DNA from: an uncultured Oscillospiraceae bacterium
GTDB taxonomy: Bacteria > Bacillota > Clostridia > Oscillospirales > Ruminococcaceae
Length of the DNA: 33,625 nt
Reading direction: 5' to 3'
Assembly (NCBI GenBank): GCA_934454435.1
Contig: CAKSGA010000011.1
Location: 1 to 33,625 of the forward strand
The notes under the pieces were generated by a model. It had not been told where the DNA came from and did not search any database. It saw nothing but the letters and a program-made list of their open reading frames with translations. The stretch's first letter is position 1. The number at the start of each line of letters is the position of its first letter. The position numbers were made by a program, and so were the translations under genes. Shown one piece after another: positions 24,346-31,655 of this stretch.

Positions 24346-25731
24346 TTAGTAGGTTTGCAATTTAATTTGAATTAAATCTTCTCCTGTTTCATTGTTAACA
24401 GCAATAGAAAAATCGTCATTTAGTGTAACAGAATAATCAAAGCCTATTTCTTTCTCTTCAATCATTCCATTGCTCGCATCAATATCTTCTGCGGTTCCGG
24501 TTTGTAGTTTTAAGTTTGTAAGGAACCAGCCAGTCAATTTTATTTTTCCGCTTTCAATCTTCCATGTTTTCAAAGACATCTTAGGAAAATCTAATAACTC
24601 AACCGAATCGGCCAAAGGGGAAAAAATAATATCCTGATGCTTTTCTGCAAAATCAAATACGGCATTTTCCGGTGTTTTAACAAAATCCTCAATCTTTACA
24701 ATGTAAGATATGCAAATATCTGTAATCTGTTTCAACACTAGATAGGCCGACTTGAAAGTGGTTTGCCAATCTTCATCTAATGGGCTTATAATCTCATGGA
24801 ATAATGCATTTCTGAGTGAATATACATAATTGGCAAACCATTCCACACCTTTTGTAGCAATCAGCTGAGAATAATACCCTTCATTTGTTGAAAAAATATT
24901 ATTGGGTTCAATAATGTCAAACCCATTGAATGGAACCTGATATACAACTGCATACATATTGGGATCATCCAAGACACCCACTTTGTGTGGATATTTGTAA
25001 TTATATTCAAACTTGATTCTCAATCCAGAAAGGAACCGTGAGCAACCTCCGGATATTTTTGATTTAACGGTTTGATTATACCCTTTCGTAGGGAGAATAT
25101 CATCTACAAAATGCCTTAGTTTCTTAACAACCTCGCTTAAAATGCCATCATAAAGATCACGCATAAATAGCGTTGCGTTGATAGTCTGGTTTTGACGCTT
25201 ATGCTTAACAACCGTTGTTTCAATAATAGGACGAAGATCAATTTCCCTTTTTATGTTTTCATTGTAATTGGTTGTTTTAAACTTGCCAGAAATTCCAAGA
25301 TACAGTTTTAGACAATATCTATCTTCGATACGCATGCTTGCTTGAAATCGTTCTTTAACTCTCCCATCTGTATCTTTTTGAATAGATGTGTCTTCATAAT
25401 TAAATGATTCATTGATTCTGAAAAAAGTCTGAAAGAAGTATTGTGGAAATTCATCAATCACTTTACGCATACCTATGGGATACAGATTAAACAAATCTTT
25501 TGCCACCGAATCAACAGATAATTGCTTTTGGACAATTGGCATAATGCCTTCTTTGAAAGCATTTAAAAACGGTTTGTCGCCACGAGGCAATCCATCAGTT
25601 GTAAACACCTCAACCTCCGGATTTAATTTGCGTAAGACCGCAATGTAGGTAAACCATGTTTTTATAAACAAAGTTACGAAGTCGGCTTCGGTTATGGCTT
25701 TCCATTGTTCGTGTTTTTCATCAACACGCAT
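24346..25731 (-). CDS. Unrecognised 461-residue protein with HEPN-type RNALFH motif
   Basis: Last gene of the restriction operon; its ATG overlaps the HsdS stop as TAATG. I do not recognise the family. Residues about 1-290 are mixed alpha/beta. Residues about 285-350 are helical (GYYSQLIATKGVEWFANYVY, then SLRNALFHEIISPLDEDW and SAYLVLKQITDICISYI), with R307-N-A-L-F-H312: the Rx4H form, with Asn after Arg, seen in HEPN ribonucleases. The last 80 residues are beta-rich. HEPN proteins are often RNA-cutting effectors in abortive infection. The motif is seen; nuclease activity is inferred. It stands where HsdR would be, but has no helicase motifs. Confidence 0.7.
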   Translation of the reverse strand: MRVDEKHEQWKAITEADFVTLFIKTWFTYIAVLRKLNPEVEVFTTDGLPRGDKPFLNAFKEGIMPIVQKQLSVDSVAKDLFNLYPIGMRKVIDEFPQYFFQTFFRINESFNYEDTSIQKDTDGRVKERFQASMRIEDRYCLKLYLGISGKFKTTNYNENIKREIDLRPIIETTVVKHKRQNQTINATLFMRDLYDGILSEVVKKLRHFVDDILPTKGYNQTVKSKISGGCSRFLSGLRIKFEYNYKYPHKVGVLDDPNMYAVVYQVPFNGFDIIEPNNIFSTNEGYYSQLIATKGVEWFANYVYSLRNALFHEIISPLDEDWQTTFKSAYLVLKQITDICISYIVKIEDFVKTPENAVFDFAEKHQDIIFSPLADSVELLDFPKMSLKTWKIESGKIKLTGWFLTNLKLQTGTAEDIDASNGMIEEKEIGFDYSVTLNDDFSIAVNNETGEDLIQIKLQTY

Positions 25732-27194
25732 TATTCATTCACCTTGCCTTTCAACCATTCAAGAGCAATCTCTTCACCTTGTTCGATTGCCATTTCAACG
25801 GCTTGTTTAGCATATTCAAGAAGTTGCTTGGATTTTTGGCGAAGAGCAAAAGACTCTTGTATTATATCAGCGATCTTTTGCTGAGTCCCCATATCAAGAA
25901 TGGGTATTATTACATTCTCAATTTCAGATGGTTTCCAGTGCTGGATAATTGCACCGCTTGCATCACGCTCCGCTTGTAACCGGACGACTGGTGAGTTTAA
26001 TACTAAAGTTAAATAATCAGGAAGCACCTCTGCCGTATTTCGCACAGTTAAGTGAAGCAATGCTCCAGATGTAATGATCTGCATATCATCTGGTATTTTA
26101 TATGCTATTCCAACACTTCCGTCTTTCGAAAAGATAATGGTATCTTTTTTGGGGAACAACTGTTGAGGATCAGATACAATATTGGCGTTCAATTTAATAT
26201 CTGGAATGGATATTTCAAATTTACTTACATCACTGACACGAACAAACGGTATTCCTTCATCTACATAGGCTTCGCTACCAGGCTCAATGGACTTCATTAT
26301 ATCAACAATTCCGTTGATTCCTCCTAGCTTTTTTGTTTTAAATTTAGATAAAACATCAAATAGCGTGTCATACTTTTGCTGATAGTATTCCGCGTCAAGA
26401 CGACCAGTCAATTTATAAGAATTCAAATAATTCTTTTCTGAAATTGTCTTGTTTAAGACCCGTAAGCTATTAATTTGAAGCCGTTCTTGAAGCAAATAAG
26501 ACGCTTGTTCGTATGTTTTTACTGAATTTATTCGACAACTATATGCAAGATTAACTACAGTACGAATCACGCTGTTAAAACCATTTTCAAAACAGGGAAT
26601 AACCAATTGATCCATATCCTCGAGTATCAAACCCTTTTGAATTGCACCACGGGTATATCGTTTTATCTGTGACTGCCCGTATTTGCTACTAAGCAATACA
26701 GCAAGTATAGCTGCCATATTTTCTTTCTTGGGACGAAGAATTGCTAATTTGCAACTACAAGTTGCATCCCTACTTGAATAAACGAGCGAAACGGCACCAA
26801 TTGTGCCAACTATTGAAAGCAAAACATCGTTTTTCCTAAGATGTGAGCGGCGCATAATTGGCAAATCAAAAGTACACTGATCAATACAAATCGGGGTACT
26901 GTCTTCAATGAAAAAAGAACCAGCGTCTTGTCCCCTATAATAAGGAACTCCCTCAGCAAGAAATCTATCACTTATACTTGCGTGGTTACCATCAGAAATA
27001 GTAACATATTCAGTTAACGGCATATGCTTCATATGACTCACAGTATTAGTTATTGTTAAAGCTGCCTTTGAGTAGAATTCCGAATCAAAACGCAACGTAC
27101 GCTCAAGTTTGGATTTTTGAATTTCACTACATTCCAGCCCATCCATTAATGCCTTATACTTGGATTCGATAAAGGGTTCAACAGATGGGCTCAT
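25731..27194 (-). CDS. hsdS: Type I-like specificity subunit HsdS
   Basis: A 487-residue subunit with two target-recognition domains, about 58-215 and 285-440, each ending in an HsdS-type segment (YTRGAIQKGLILEDMDQLVI and ASGAIIQHWKPSEIENVIIPI), joined and followed by helical spacers (LQERLQINSL; QQKIADIIQESFALRQKSKQLL). It directs the partner methyltransferase/nuclease to a split DNA site. It overlaps the upstream gene by 4 bases (ATGA) and the next gene by 1 (TAATG). The sequence is full length, with no frameshift. The recognised sequence cannot be predicted from this. Confidence 0.9.
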   Translation of the reverse strand: MSPSVEPFIESKYKALMDGLECSEIQKSKLERTLRFDSEFYSKAALTITNTVSHMKHMPLTEYVTISDGNHASISDRFLAEGVPYYRGQDAGSFFIEDSTPICIDQCTFDLPIMRRSHLRKNDVLLSIVGTIGAVSLVYSSRDATCSCKLAILRPKKENMAAILAVLLSSKYGQSQIKRYTRGAIQKGLILEDMDQLVIPCFENGFNSVIRTVVNLAYSCRINSVKTYEQASYLLQERLQINSLRVLNKTISEKNYLNSYKLTGRLDAEYYQQKYDTLFDVLSKFKTKKLGGINGIVDIMKSIEPGSEAYVDEGIPFVRVSDVSKFEISIPDIKLNANIVSDPQQLFPKKDTIIFSKDGSVGIAYKIPDDMQIITSGALLHLTVRNTAEVLPDYLTLVLNSPVVRLQAERDASGAIIQHWKPSEIENVIIPILDMGTQQKIADIIQESFALRQKSKQLLEYAKQAVEMAIEQGEEIALEWLKGKVNE

Positions 27195-29173
27195 TGGAAA
27201 AAACTTAATCCTTCCTTCTTAGCAAATTCAATGAATGCTTCTGCAATTCCGTCCTGTGTCATACCATCGTGGTTATAAAGGTCGTGATCAACGATAAAAT
27301 GCTTGTGACTGTCAAGCATAATTTCTCCATTTGCATCATGGACATAGATTTTTTCACCTGAATTATCTTTGCTCGGCTTCTGCATAGTAGCAAAGAAAAT
27401 AGGATAATCCTCTTTTTTAGGGCATAACTCATCGTCCCACTTCTGAACAAACAGAACTGAGGTTTTTGTTCCAGTGTGAGGTTTAAAAACATTCCCGTGT
27501 AAGCCAACAACAGCGAGAATACGGCAACGTTCGGCTATAAATTCACGGATATATTTATCACTTGAATTGTTGAATCTGCCCTGAGGAAGGACAATTGCCA
27601 TTCTTCCGCCAGGTTTAAGGAAATTCAGATTTCTCTCAATGAAAAGGATATCACGACCTACGGCTTTTTGCCATTTGCCCTTTTCGTTTTTGGCAAGTTC
27701 ATAATGAGATAGAATTGTTTGCTCTTTAATATCTCCAGCAAAGGGTGGGTTCGCCATCACAAGGTCAAATTGAAATTTACTGAAATCGCTGCTTCCTTTC
27801 GGCTGAAGCTTTCTTAGCTTTTTGAATCCTTCGTTGTAGGTGTCGTTCCAGTCTTCCTGTTTGGTTACTTCACTCCATCTGGAATAATCAAGAGTATTTA
27901 AATGAAGCACATTCGTTTGACCATCACCAGCAATAAGATTCAGCGTGCGGGCAACACGAACTGTCTTTTCGTCAAAGTCGATAGCGAAGACATTGTTACG
28001 AACAAAATCACGTTCTTCTTCCGTCCTTTCAGAGGCCGTGAAATCTTCTCCAGGCTCAAGCCCCTTGGCTCTTCGAATATCTTTCCAAACTTTAAAAATG
28101 CTATGAACGGTAAAACCAGAACTACCACAAGCAGTATCAATGATTTTATCCTTCTCGGTAGGATTCATCATTTTAACGCACATATCAATTACATATCTTG
28201 GGGTAAAGTATTGACCTTTCTCGCCCTTCTGTGCTTTGCTCATCAGGTATTCAAATGCATCGTCAACAACATCTAGGTTATTGTTGAAAAGTTTGATATC
28301 CTGCAAAGTGGAAACGCAGACAGCAAGATGAGAAGGAGAAAGCAGTATTTTGCTTTCATCCTGGAAGACACCTTCCCATTTCCTTTTTGCATCATCGAAC
28401 AGACCTTGAATCTTCGCCTTTAACTCAAAGTCTGTATCTCCGCTGTTGCGGAATTTTAAATATGCAGTTTTATCATTTGCGCAAATAAGCTCATCATAGA
28501 GTTTTGCGAAAATAAGTTTAAATATCTCCTCAAAAGAGTCTACACCAGCACTTGCAAGCACTTCGTCTTCCATCTCTTTAATAAGATTCCTAAGTGAGCG
28601 CTTTTCTTTACTAATTTTATCTCTAGCTCTAAGATCGTCATAAGTGAATTTCTCGCAGAGAATGTCTGAAATTTTTTGGCTCGCAAGAGGAATATCACTA
28701 ATCATTTCAAAAATGTTAGGATCCTTACGGTTGTAGCAAGACACCTGCTCACCGTTTGTCCAAACGCCGATAGGCGCACCAGTAGCATTGCAGTAGGATT
28801 TAAGCTGTTCTTTTCCATCGGTTAGTTTGGGCTTCTTTAGTTCTACAATGATATACGGAACCATCGGACGATCTTTATCAGAAATAACAATGTCAGCTCT
28901 CTTAACTTCACGCCCAAAATGAATTGGTGCCTCGAGTTCAATACGATCAGTAGGGTATCCGTATTCGTTAATCAGTTTATAGAGATACAACTGACGGACG
29001 GCTTCTTCAGGTGTAAGTCTTATTTCCTTGCCACGAATCAGGCATTTTATATAAGGGACATTTTTCTCTTTAATATTCTTTGTGAATATCGAATCTTCAA
29101 TTGCTTTGCGACCTTCGTCTGAAAATAGGGTATCATCATAGTTTGTATTTTTAAAAAGTTCATTAAGAATCAT
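27191..29173 (-). CDS. PD-(D/E)xK nuclease fused to HsdM-type N6-adenine DNA methyltransferase
   Basis: A 660-residue fusion. Residues about 30-155 form an HsdR-N-terminal-like nuclease domain: D94 (KRADIVIS) and E111-x-K113 (IIVELKK), followed by KEQLKSYCNATGAPIGVWTNG, so the PD-(D/E)xK site appears intact. Residues about 290-600 are HsdM-like: GQYFTP at 320-325, SAM motif DTACGSSGF at 346-354 and catalytic NPPF at 475-478. There is no helicase domain here or nearby. With HsdS this matches the plan of BcgI-type (type IIB) enzymes, in which one subunit cuts and methylates. It could instead be a methyltransferase with a vestigial nuclease. ATG 29173 overlaps the antitoxin stop (TAATG). Confidence 0.88.
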   Translation of the reverse strand: MILNELFKNTNYDDTLFSDEGRKAIEDSIFTKNIKEKNVPYIKCLIRGKEIRLTPEEAVRQLYLYKLINEYGYPTDRIELEAPIHFGREVKRADIVISDKDRPMVPYIIVELKKPKLTDGKEQLKSYCNATGAPIGVWTNGEQVSCYNRKDPNIFEMISDIPLASQKISDILCEKFTYDDLRARDKISKEKRSLRNLIKEMEDEVLASAGVDSFEEIFKLIFAKLYDELICANDKTAYLKFRNSGDTDFELKAKIQGLFDDAKRKWEGVFQDESKILLSPSHLAVCVSTLQDIKLFNNNLDVVDDAFEYLMSKAQKGEKGQYFTPRYVIDMCVKMMNPTEKDKIIDTACGSSGFTVHSIFKVWKDIRRAKGLEPGEDFTASERTEEERDFVRNNVFAIDFDEKTVRVARTLNLIAGDGQTNVLHLNTLDYSRWSEVTKQEDWNDTYNEGFKKLRKLQPKGSSDFSKFQFDLVMANPPFAGDIKEQTILSHYELAKNEKGKWQKAVGRDILFIERNLNFLKPGGRMAIVLPQGRFNNSSDKYIREFIAERCRILAVVGLHGNVFKPHTGTKTSVLFVQKWDDELCPKKEDYPIFFATMQKPSKDNSGEKIYVHDANGEIMLDSHKHFIVDHDLYNHDGMTQDGIAEAFIEFAKKEGLSFFQ

Positions 29174-29367
29174 TATATCTCTGCCCCTCCATCAACAAGT
29201 TTTTTATATCGCTCGTATGAAATGATTACATTTTGTGGTTTGTTTTGTTTTTGCACGATTAAAACCATATCTTTATCTACAACCTCTTTAAAGATTTTAG
29301 AGGCTTGCCCTTTCAAAAACGGAGTAACCGATACATAATCAGGCAAAACTCTTTTTTCTTTTGACAA
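29173..29367 (-). CDS. Phd/YefM-like antitoxin or small regulator
   Basis: A 64-residue protein: DYVSVTPFLKGQASKIFKEVVDKDMVLIVQKQNKPQNVIISYERYKKLVDG has the Phd/YefM layout (a short strand, a helix, then two strands with the N-K-P turn and the YERY end). Start is TTG 29367, 7 bases after GGAGGG; the ATG at 29374 is in another frame. First gene of the operon, so it probably represses its own promoter. No classic Phd partner toxin (Doc/YoeB) is present; the only candidate partner in the operon is the HEPN-motif protein. Confidence 0.75.
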   Translation of the reverse strand: MSKEKRVLPDYVSVTPFLKGQASKIFKEVVDKDMVLIVQKQNKPQNVIISYERYKKLVDGGAEI

Positions 29368-29399
29368 ATTTCATCCCTCCTCACAAGGATATATATTTA

Positions 29400-29428
29400 A
29401 TTATAACATATTTCATTACTTTTGTCAA
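29400..29428 (-). promoter_or_regulatory. Consensus promoter of the antitoxin-restriction-HEPN operon
   Basis: On the minus strand perfect TTGACA, 17 bases, perfect TATAAT, about 33 bases before the TTG start. The flanks are runs of TA/AT steps that could hold an autoregulatory site. Confidence 0.85.
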
Positions 29429-29633
29429 TATATATTATATTATAAAAGTAATTACATAAATAATGATTTAAGTCTATATTTCTGTGCGGAGATATAACTT
29501 GTTTCTTGCAGAGTACGACAATGTCTTGATTTTTTGTATTATACACCTTACTATCAAGAATAGTTAATAAGACCACATAAACGGCTCTATACAAACATGG
29601 CTCATAAAATATAGTCTTCTGCAAGGTTGATTA
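29429..29633. other. AT-rich spacer upstream of the cargo operon
   Basis: No convincing gene. An open frame of 75 codons on the minus strand has no ribosome site or protein-like composition and overlaps the operon promoter. Confidence 0.5.
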
Positions 29634-29903
29634 TCACCTTACCATTTTTTCTGCCTTGTTCACAAACTGTACAGTGCCGCCCCAATCGTGTTTAATATAG
29701 TACACAACGGTGTTGCACTCGTTCACCATATAATTGTTGCCGAACGATATTGCATAGTGCTTCGGGACGCTCTCAATACCTTCAGGAACAAGCGTGGGCA
29801 GCGCGTACCATTCATCAATCCTCTCAACAGGAATATACGAGAGAACTATATGACAGGTTATATGCTGGTATTCTTGCAAAGCCTGTAGAGAGCCTGTTCT
29901 CAT
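29634..29903 (-). pseudogene. SLOG/DUF1273-like protein, N-terminus missing
   Basis: Up to 89 residues (YQHITCHIVLSYIPVERIDEW, then VPEGIESVPKHYAIS, NNYMVNECNTVVYYIKHDWGG) match the C-terminal half of SLOG-type Rossmann proteins common in Clostridia elements, which usually start with a GHR motif and have about 150 residues. The first half is absent: upstream in the same frame lies only the stop of the TnpV-like pseudogene, six codons away. It has no ribosome site. The intact family is thought to bind nucleotide-like ligands. Probably a decayed remnant left beside the cargo insertion. Confidence 0.65.
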
Positions 29904-29921
29904 ATGTGTGGAACAGTTATC

Positions 29922-30227
29922 TTACGTTCTGAATTGCAGCACCACCTGCTCCATAACCTCGTGGTCAACATAGAAACTTCGTGTGTTTTCCCACTTCACC
30001 GTTTCAATAAAGGGTGTCGGGCGGGGGTTAGCCTTTGCGTACTGCTTTCTGAGCAGCTCTCAAAGGTTGTATGCTTCTCTGTCAATTTCATGGGCAAGCT
30101 CGTCCCAGCGATTGTTTTCTTTCAACTTTGCTGTTTCGTTGGGGTATTTCTCCGTCATAAATCGCTGCCAAGCAATGCCCCAGCGACCTATTGTAAGTTC
30201 ATCTTTCTTAATAATGCTATTGCTCAT
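29922..30227 (-). pseudogene. TnpV-like small protein with internal TGA stop
   Basis: From ATG 30227 (GGGGG upstream) the frame gives MSNSIIKKDELTIGRWGIAW and on to REAYNL, then TGA at 30060-30062, then continues in the same frame as ELLRKQYAKANPRPTPFIET to HEVMEQVVLQFRT and TAA 29922. The homologous remnant in IME2 has Trp (EAWEMWKLLRKQYA) at the stop position, so this is a TGG-to-TGA nonsense change. The IGRWG start and IEHEVMEQVV-like end resemble TnpV proteins of Firmicutes elements; the function is unknown. Confidence 0.6.
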
Positions 30228-30431
30228 AATGATAACCCCCAAATATATTTGATATGAAAAAAATGATTGCAGAGGGCTGTCATAATAAGTTTATTTGGTC
30301 TTTATTTGGTCTTTAATGTTACAGCAGTTTACAAAAAGCCGTGCAACAGAACCGAAAAGGAAACGCTGAAAACCGCATTGTTATACGGAACGTGGCAGGT
30401 TGCACAAAAGTGCTCGAACCGCTATCCAAAA
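30228..30431. other. Right end region of IME1
   Basis: No gene. It holds the right arm repeats (30296-30317) and ends at attR. Short open frames here have no ribosome sites. Confidence 0.5.
30296..30317 (+). repeat. Right arm repeats of IME1 (2 x 11 bp)
   Basis: TGGTCTTTATT then TGGTCTTTAAT, head to tail, in the same orientation as the pair at 18478-18499. Confidence 0.7.
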
Positions 30432-30446
30432 CTCCAAGAGATAATC
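30432..30446. repeat. att site shared by IME1 (right) and IME2 (left)
   Basis: CTCCAAGAGATAATC, identical to the rpsI 3' end. Sequence after it (ATCCCT, TTTATGCGGTTTGTGG) partly resembles that after attL (ATCCCT, GCGGTTTGTGG), as if two related element left ends follow the same core. Confidence 0.8.
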
Positions 30447-30534
30447 CTTATCCCTTATGGGAGCTTACAAAGCGCTTGTTTATGCGGTTTGTGGCATTGT
30501 GTGTTTGTTTGGAAACAGGCAAATCACGGGCTGC

Positions 30535-30567
30535 AACTAACATAAAACTAACAAGCAACTAACAAAA
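30535..30567 (+). repeat. Arm repeats of IME2 (3 x 11 bp)
   Basis: AACTAACA starts at 30535, 30546 and 30557, an exact 11-base period. The unit differs from that of IME1, in line with a different integrase. Confidence 0.7.
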
Positions 30568-30572
30568 ATTAA

Positions 30573-30602
30573 GGCATTCATCATCTGATGAATGCCTTTT
30601 TT
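30573..30602. terminator. Terminator at the left end of IME2
   Basis: GGCATTCATC and GATGAATGCC form a 10-bp stem with loop ATCT, followed by TTTTTT on the plus strand and by AATTTTTG on the minus strand, right after the integrase stop. Confidence 0.9.
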
Positions 30603-30605
30603 ATT

Positions 30606-31655
30606 TCATATCCTGTTTATAGCTCTCAATAATTCCTGCACATTGACATGAGTGTAAACCCTCTCCGTCAATGACATAGCTCCCGAGTGTCCAACTATCT
30701 TCTTTATCATTGTAGGAGATACTTCTTTTTCAGTTAGCAAGGAAACACAGGTGTGGCGTGTATCGTGGGGCTTGTGCGAGCAACCAATCAACTCCATAAC
30801 AGGCGTCCAGTAGGAATCGTAGTAGTTTCGGTAGTCAAAATGCGCTCCGTCGGGAGCGTGCAGCAGGTATTCAAATCCGTCATCATACCATTTCTTGAAA
30901 AACGGGTAGGTTTTGTCCGCTATGGGAACTATGCGTATTCCGTTTTCAGTCTTGCTTTCAACGACATTGAAGTAATGCTCGTCAATATGTATATTTTCCC
31001 GTTTGAGGTCAAGTAATTCCGATACACGAACGCCGCTATATATCAGCATGAGGACGATCTGTGCGTATAGATTATTCTTCTGCACCCAGAGTGCCTCGAT
31101 TTTCTCATTACTGAACGGACTGCGGTCGGTGCGGTTAGGATTCCTGTTCTTGTATTTCAGAATATCAACATACTGCGAATAGTCCTTATTGCAGAATTCG
31201 TACTTCATAGCATACTCATACATCTGACTTAGCAGAACTTTCAGTTTGCGCAGAGTGGGATAATTCTTGCCACAGGTGTCTATCACACCTTGCAGGTCTG
31301 TCAGCTTCAGTTCTTTGAAAACTCTGTCATGAATAGCTGAACAGCAGTTATATGAGGCGTTGTAGCCCTTAACATTAGAATCGGAAATCGTGGGAAATTT
31401 TTCGGCTGACCATTTGCTGAATATTTCCGCAAAGGTAATTTTCGACGATTCAACATCAAATGGATTCTTGTTATAGTCCATCAGCATTTCAAGACCCTTT
31501 GCTCTGGTCGGCGCATAGCCGATGGTGATGTACTTCTGCTTTGCTTTTCCGCTTTCCTCATCGATCTCCCAGCCTGTGGTTTTTCGGACTATGTAAGGAT
31601 TTCTGCGGTTTCCGGACAGCTTGTAGACAGTGCCGATACCGTTTGCTAACCTCAT
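30606..31655 (-). CDS. Tyrosine integrase of IME2
   Basis: A 349-residue integrase. The N-terminal part (about 1-60) is an arm-binding-like domain (YIVRKTTGWEI, KYITIGYAPTRAKGLEML). Catalytic residues: R210 (YSGVRVSELL), K235 (VESKTENG), H297-x2-R300 (PHDTRH), H323 (VGHSG) and Y334 (RVYTHV). Its ATG overlaps the mob stop as ATGA, so relaxase and integrase are produced together. Only distantly similar to the IME1 integrase, yet it lies beside the same att core. Confidence 0.95.
   Translation of the reverse strand: MRLANGIGTVYKLSGNRRNPYIVRKTTGWEIDEESGKAKQKYITIGYAPTRAKGLEMLMDYNKNPFDVESSKITFAEIFSKWSAEKFPTISDSNVKGYNASYNCCSAIHDRVFKELKLTDLQGVIDTCGKNYPTLRKLKVLLSQMYEYAMKYEFCNKDYSQYVDILKYKNRNPNRTDRSPFSNEKIEALWVQKNNLYAQIVLMLIYSGVRVSELLDLKRENIHIDEHYFNVVESKTENGIRIVPIADKTYPFFKKWYDDGFEYLLHAPDGAHFDYRNYYDSYWTPVMELIGCSHKPHDTRHTCVSLLTEKEVSPTMIKKIVGHSGAMSLTERVYTHVNVQELLRAINRI

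Larger units (their letters stand above)
18409..30446. mobile_element. IME1: integrative mobilizable element in rpsI (~12 kb)
   Basis: Bounded by 15-bp direct repeats (attL 18409, attR 30432). Contents from left: tyrosine integrase, MobV relaxase, an oriT-like inverted repeat, a damaged rep gene, an excisionase-like gene, a DUF6076 protein, a restriction/HEPN cargo operon, a SLOG-type remnant and a TnpV-like pseudogene. There is no type IV secretion or VirD4-like coupling protein, so transfer would need a helper element. Both ends carry two 11-bp-period repeats. Base composition drops at the element and falls further in the cargo (24346-29630). Confidence 0.85.

Noticed and set aside
24346..29173. 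Complete classical type I restriction system
   Set aside because: No DEAD-box/HsdR motor is present in any frame; the 461-residue protein shows no Walker motifs.
29397..29624. 75-codon minus-strand frame
   Set aside because: It overlaps the operon promoter, lacks a ribosome site and has low-quality composition.
30060..30062. TGA read as tryptophan (alternative genetic code)
   Set aside because: TGA is the normal stop of thiM, thiE, rsmI and both MobV/HsdM-type genes here, so this is a single nonsense change.
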